This document shows, in pieces, positions 59,700 through 64,000 of a stretch of DNA of 64,000 nt (within the stretch, counting starts at the first letter, position 1; the number at the start of each line of letters is the position of its first letter). Source of the DNA: Ophthalmolycus amberensis (lineage: Eukaryota; Chordata; Actinopteri; Perciformes; Zoarcidae); the NCBI GenBank assembly GCA_024529925.1, contig JAFEUB010000785.1, positions 124,001 to 188,000 on the forward strand, given 5' to 3'. The translations under genes and the position numbers were made by a program. Under the pieces are notes generated by a model. It saw nothing but the letters and a program-made list of their open reading frames with translations, was not told the origin of the DNA and made no database searches.

Positions 59700-61742
59700 T
59701 TAAAGCTGCGAGCAGCGATGAACGGGCCCTCGCCATGCGCGCGTCGGCGTGCCGGCGGGACTCTGGCCTGCGCGTCCGCGAGCGAGACGTGTTTAATCCC
59801 GCGTGGACCGCCTGGTGCCGGAATTCACGCTTTGCAAACAGTCCGACGCTTCCTGCGTCCTCTGCCTGGCGCTACAGAACGCGTGCGTCGTGTTGCTCTG
59901 TGTCAAGTGTCAACCGCGTAGTGTAAAAGTCACGTGAATCGGATGCAGTTTGTCAGAAAACGCAGATTTCCTTTCGCCAGCAGGTGGCGCTGTGAGTACT
60001 AGTGAAAATAAGCTTGTAGACATCCTCAGGCCGTGAGTGGTATCAAGCATGAGAAGTTTGGGACCGTTTGGAAGAAGTGCAGCTGAGTTACATCAGCTTT
60101 TTTCACGAGGAATCACATAAAGTAATCGCCCGCTACGGCTAAACGATTCCGTCAAATGTAAAGCTTTTAATAACTTTTAATCACAACGGTCTTGACATGG
60201 TGCTAGCAAATTTTAAAGTGGATCTGATGAAGTCCCTAGGAGGAGTTCGTTAAAGTATAGCGACAAGAAATAGGCCGAAATCGATGGAAAAATGACACAT
60301 CAATCAAAATACCCGACTTCCGGTCGGGTTTAGAGCATGGTTCCAAGAGACTTATATTTAAGTCTCCATAGGATACATGTGCGTACCAACTTTCATACAT
60401 GTAGCTCAAACGTAGCGCCGGGGCTGCTCTTTCGAAATATTGTAGGGGGCGCTATAGAGGCAATTTAAAACGGACAAGCCAAAAAAACATATACACTATG
60501 TCTTCCTGTGACCTACGACACATGTACAAAGTTTCATGAGTTTTTGAGCATCCCAACACACTCAACCATCAGCTTCCTGTTTCATGAATACGATGCGTCG
60601 CCACGGCAACAGCGTTCAACGAAAGCGCACAATATTGATGATGATGCATCATCAATGTCTTAAGGCTATCCTTACGAAATTTGAAACTCATCAGGTCACC
60701 TGGCTAGGAGCTATAAAGAAAAGTATAAAATATGACATTTCCTTTCGCCAGTAGGTGGCGCTATGAGGTATTGAATTTTTTTCAATTGAAATATGTTCAA
60801 GCTTGATGTAGCATCATGCAAAAGAAGTTTTGTGCGGATTGCATAATGTACCTTGGAGTTATAAGAACTTATAAGAATTGATTTTTTCCAAAACAGTGAG
60901 GCAAAATGGCCACCACGCCACGTCAAGGTTCTTCGATGAAAGCGCGAGATTTTGATAACTTTTAATCACAAAGGTCTTAAGAACATCCTGACCAAAGGAG
61001 AAGTTGATCGCATAAATTCTCTAGGAGGAGTTCGTTCAAATGCGAAGGCTGAAATTGGCGAAAAGTGGCAAAAATGCCAACTTCGCGGGTCTACTGTAGC
61101 GCCCCCTAGTGGTTGAATGAAAAACAATTCTCAAGGTATGTAACAGCATGCGATGTGCACATATGCTGCAAGTTTTGGAATTTTAGGACCAACGGTTGAG
61201 ACGTTATGTGTATTGATATTAAGCCACGCCCCTAAGAAGTTTATTGGTCCATATCTTGTAAACGCTAAGAGGTATCAAAAAGCTTTTAATAACTTTAGAT
61301 GAGGTAGGTCCATTAATGATCCACAACAAATTTGGTAGTAATCGGACCCAGCATCTAGGAGGAGATAGAAAAAATGGGTTTTACACTAAATCCAAAATGG
61401 CGGAAAATCTAAGTAGGCGGAGCTTAGGGGTCTGAGAGGCTTTTTTGTAGATCTATCTCAAGTGGACATGGGTGTGGATTTTCAAGTCAATCGGACATAC
61501 TGGGCGAGGGGCGTCACTGTAGGGGGCGCTAGAGAGCCATTTTTTTACACACACATATGCAAATTTGGGCAGCAGAGTTTCTACACCAGATCTGAGAGGG
61601 GTGCAAAAATGGTGAGTTTTCATCAATTCCAAGTACCCCTACAAGCTCCATCCCCAGAAAAAAGCGAATAATAATAATAAGAACCCCTCCAATTTCAAGA
61701 GGGCCTTCGCCAGGCCGACGTTGTCGACGGCTCGGGCCCTAA
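59700..61742 (+). repeat. Macrosatellite unit 10 (2043 bp)
   Basis: One hairpin module (61700-61740). The body and tail are close to unit 8, from which it differs mainly by having one module instead of two. E-box at 59931-59936. CTCF-core matches: + 59977-59991, + 60748-60762, - 61098-61112. Confidence 0.93.
61700..61740 (+). repeat. GGGCC hairpin module at the end of unit 10
   Basis: A single 41-bp copy identical in sequence to the first copy of unit 8, preceded by AATAATAATAAGAACCCC. Confidence 0.85.
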
Positions 61743-63716
61743 TTAAAGCTGCGAGCAGCGATGAACGGGCCCTCGCTACGCGCGCGTCGGCGTGCCGGCG
61801 GGACTCCGGCCTGCGCGTCCGCGAGCGAGACGTGTTTAATCCCGCGTGGACCGCCTGGTGCCGGAATTGACGCTTTGCAAACAGTCCGACGCTTCCTGCG
61901 TCCTCTGCCTGGCGCTACAGAACGCGTGCGTCGTGTTGCTCTGTGTCAAGCGTGAACCGCGTAGTGTAAATGGGATGCAGTTTGTCAGAAAACGCAGATT
62001 TCCTTTCGCCAGCAGGTGGCGCTGTGAGTACTAGTGAAAATAAGCTTGTAGACATCCTCGGGCCGTGAGTGGTATCAAGCATGAGACGTTTGGGACCGTT
62101 TGGAAGAAGTGCAGCTGAGTTACATCAGCTTTTTTCACGAGGAATCACATAAAGTAATCGGCCGCTACGGCTAAACGATTCCGTCAAAGGTAAAGCTTTT
62201 AATAACTTTTAATCACAACGGTCTTGACATGGTGTTAGCAAATTTTAAAGTGGATCTGATGAAGTCCCTAGGAGGAGTTCGTTAAAGTATATAGACTAGA
62301 AATAGGCCGAAATCGATGGAAAAATGACACATGAATCGACATTCCCGACTTCCGGTCGGGTTTAGAGCATGGTTCCAAGAGACTTATATTTAAGTCTCCA
62401 TAGGATACATGTGCGTACCAACTTTCATACATGTAGCTCAAACGTAGCGCCGGGGCTGCTCTTTCGAAATATTGTAGGGGGCGCTATAGAGGCAATTTAA
62501 AACGGACAAGCCAAAAAACCATATGAACTATGTCTTCCTGTGACCTACGACACATGTACAAAGTTTCATGAGTTTTTGAGCATCCCAACACACTCAACCA
62601 TCAGCTTCCTGTTTCATGGCGAACGATGCGTCGCCACGGCAACACCGTTCAACGAAAGCGCACAATATTCATGATCATGCATCATCAATGTCTTAAGGCT
62701 ATCCTTACTAAATTTGAGACTCATCAGGTCATCAGGCTAGGAGGAATTAAGAAAGGTATAAAATATGACATTTCCTTTAGCCAGTAGGTGGCGCTATGAG
62801 TTATTGAATTTTTTTCAATTGAAATATGTTCAAGCTTGAATGATTATCATGCATAAGAAGTTTTGTGCGGATTGGACAATGTACCTTGGAGTTATAAGAA
62901 CTTATAAGAATTGATTTTTTCCAAAACAGTGAGGCAAAATGGCCGCCACGCCACGTCAAGGTTCTTCGATGAAAGCGCGAGATTTTGATAACTTTTAATC
63001 ACAAAGGTCTTAAGAACATCCTGACCAAAGGAGAAGTTGATCGCATAAATTCTCTAGGAGGAGTTCGTTAAAATGCGAAGGCTGAAATCGGCAAAAAGTG
63101 GCAAAAATGCGAACTTCGCGGGTTTGCTGTAGCGCCCCCTAGTGGTCGAATGGAAAACAATTCTCAGGATATGTTCCAGCATGCGATGTGCACATATGCT
63201 GCAAGTTTTGGAATTTTGGGACAAACGGTTGAGAAGTTATGTGTATTGATATTAAGCCACGCCCCTAAGAAGTTTATTGGTCCATATCTTGTAAACGCTA
63301 AGAGGTATCAAAAAGCTTTTAATAACTTTTGATGAGGTAGCTCTAATAATGATCCACAACAAATTTGGTAGCAATCGGACCCAGCATGTAGGAGGAGATA
63401 GCAAAAATGGGTTTTACACTCAATTCAAAATGGCGGAAAATCAAAGTAGGCGGAGCTTAGGGGTCTGAGAGGATTTTTTGTAGATCTATATTGATTGGGC
63501 ATGTGGGTCGAATTTCAAGTAAATCGGGCATACTTGCCGAGGGGGCTGACCAGTCCGAATTGAAGGGGGCGCTAGAGAGCCATTTTTTTTACACACAAAT
63601 ATGCAAATTTGGGCAGCAGAGTTTCTACCTCAGATCTGAGAGGGGTGCAAAAATCGTGGGTTTTCATGCATTCCAAGTACCCCTACAAGCTCCCTCCCCA
63701 CAAAAATAAAAGTAAA
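61743..63716 (+). repeat. Macrosatellite unit 11 (1974 bp)
   Basis: No hairpin module; tail type B close to units 6 and 7 with a few substitutions. The E-box segment is deleted. CTCF-core matches: + 62009-62023, + 62781-62795, - 63131-63145. Confidence 0.93.
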
Positions 63717-64000
63717 TTAAAGCTGCGAGCAGCGATGAACGGGCCCTCGCCATGCGCGTGTCGGCGTGCCGGCGGGACTCCGGCCTGCGCGTCCGCGAGC
63801 GAGACGTGTTTAATCCCGCGTGGACCGCCTGGTGCCGGAAATGACGCTTTGCAAATAGTCTGATGCTTCCTGTGTCCGCTGCCTGGTGCTACAGAACGCG
63901 TGCGTCGTGTTGCTCTGTGTCAAGTGTCAACCGTGTAGTGTAAAAGTCACGTGAATCGGATGCAGTTTGTCAGAAAACGCCGATTTCCTTTCGCCAGCAG
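63717..64000 (+). repeat. Macrosatellite unit 12, cut by the window edge
   Basis: Only the first 284 bp are visible: leader of the unit 1 type, E-box at 63948-63953, and the first seven bases of the first CTCF-like site at the edge. The array continues to the right. Confidence 0.93.

Larger units (their letters stand above)
41544..64000 (+). repeat. 2-kb macrosatellite array (11 complete units plus a partial 12th)
   Basis: Head-to-tail array whose unit start, TTAAAGCTGCGAGCAGCGAT (GCAAGC in unit 5), occurs at 41544, 43531, 45517, 47636, 49678, 51665, 53639, 55613, 57724, 59700, 61743 and 63717. Each unit has a CpG-dense leader of about 220 bp, then about 1.75 kb with several degenerate internal repeats (TAGGAGGAG and GGGGGCGCTA words). 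Some units end in one or two 41-bp GGGCC hairpin modules. The terminal motifs match a dispersed repeat I know to be abundant in percomorph fishes, here amplified in tandem. The array lies upstream of psat1 exon 2, so within intron 1 if the transcript is conventional. Open frames of 60-128 residues recur in every unit but resemble no protein I know. Confidence 0.95.

Noticed and set aside
42962..63332. A 60-residue open frame (CTYAASFGILGQTVEKLCVL) repeated in most 2-kb units
   Set aside because: Its similarity between units is explained by DNA identity; it is interrupted by a stop in units 8 and 10 and resembles no known protein.
41562..63863. Open frames starting MNGPS in the CpG-rich leaders
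   Set aside because: GC-rich sequence has few stop codons. Other frames over the same bases are also open, and the ends differ with every small indel.

Overview
This window is vertebrate nuclear DNA, most likely from a percomorph teleost fish. Three things show this: a spliced gene with GT-AG introns that matches vertebrate phosphoserine aminotransferase, several interspersed repeats I recognise as common in spiny-rayed fish genomes, and two very large tandem arrays. There is no sign of prokaryotic operons, rRNA, tRNA or CRISPR.

Layout. (1) 1-31898: a head-to-tail satellite with a monomer of about 175 bp, roughly 180 copies, running off the left edge. The first 10.1 kb reads as one monomer repeated without a visible difference. 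Next comes an indel-rich stretch, then a transition from monomer type A to type B. Inside the B block is an 11-monomer higher-order repeat present in two tandem copies. (2) 31899-33545: nine copies of the same satellite in the opposite orientation, more diverged, in length classes of about 175 and 185 bp. They join the forward array at a perfect 28-bp palindrome. (3) 33546-36169: non-genic DNA with a (TG)n tract and a probable LINE 3' end. (4) 36170-40486, minus strand: exons 2-9 of psat1, complete to the stop codon, with all reading phases closing exactly. (5) 40487-41543: the start of intron 1, with several interspersed repeats. (6) 41544-64000: a head-to-tail macrosatellite of 1974-2119-bp monomers, eleven complete and a twelfth cut by the window edge. 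psat1 exon 1 is not in the window, so at least 22.4 kb of macrosatellite lies within intron 1, unless the assembly is wrong or the transcript starts differently.

The only protein-coding gene I can support is psat1. It encodes the PLP enzyme of the second step of the phosphorylated serine pathway and sits between two arrays. The most interesting signal is in the macrosatellite. Almost every 2-kb monomer carries three 15-bp matches to the CTCF core consensus (two on +, one on -), a CpG-dense leader and, in some copies, a perfect E-box. Its length classes are set by zero, one or two copies of a 41-bp hairpin module. Short open frames in both arrays are by-products of repetition, not genes.
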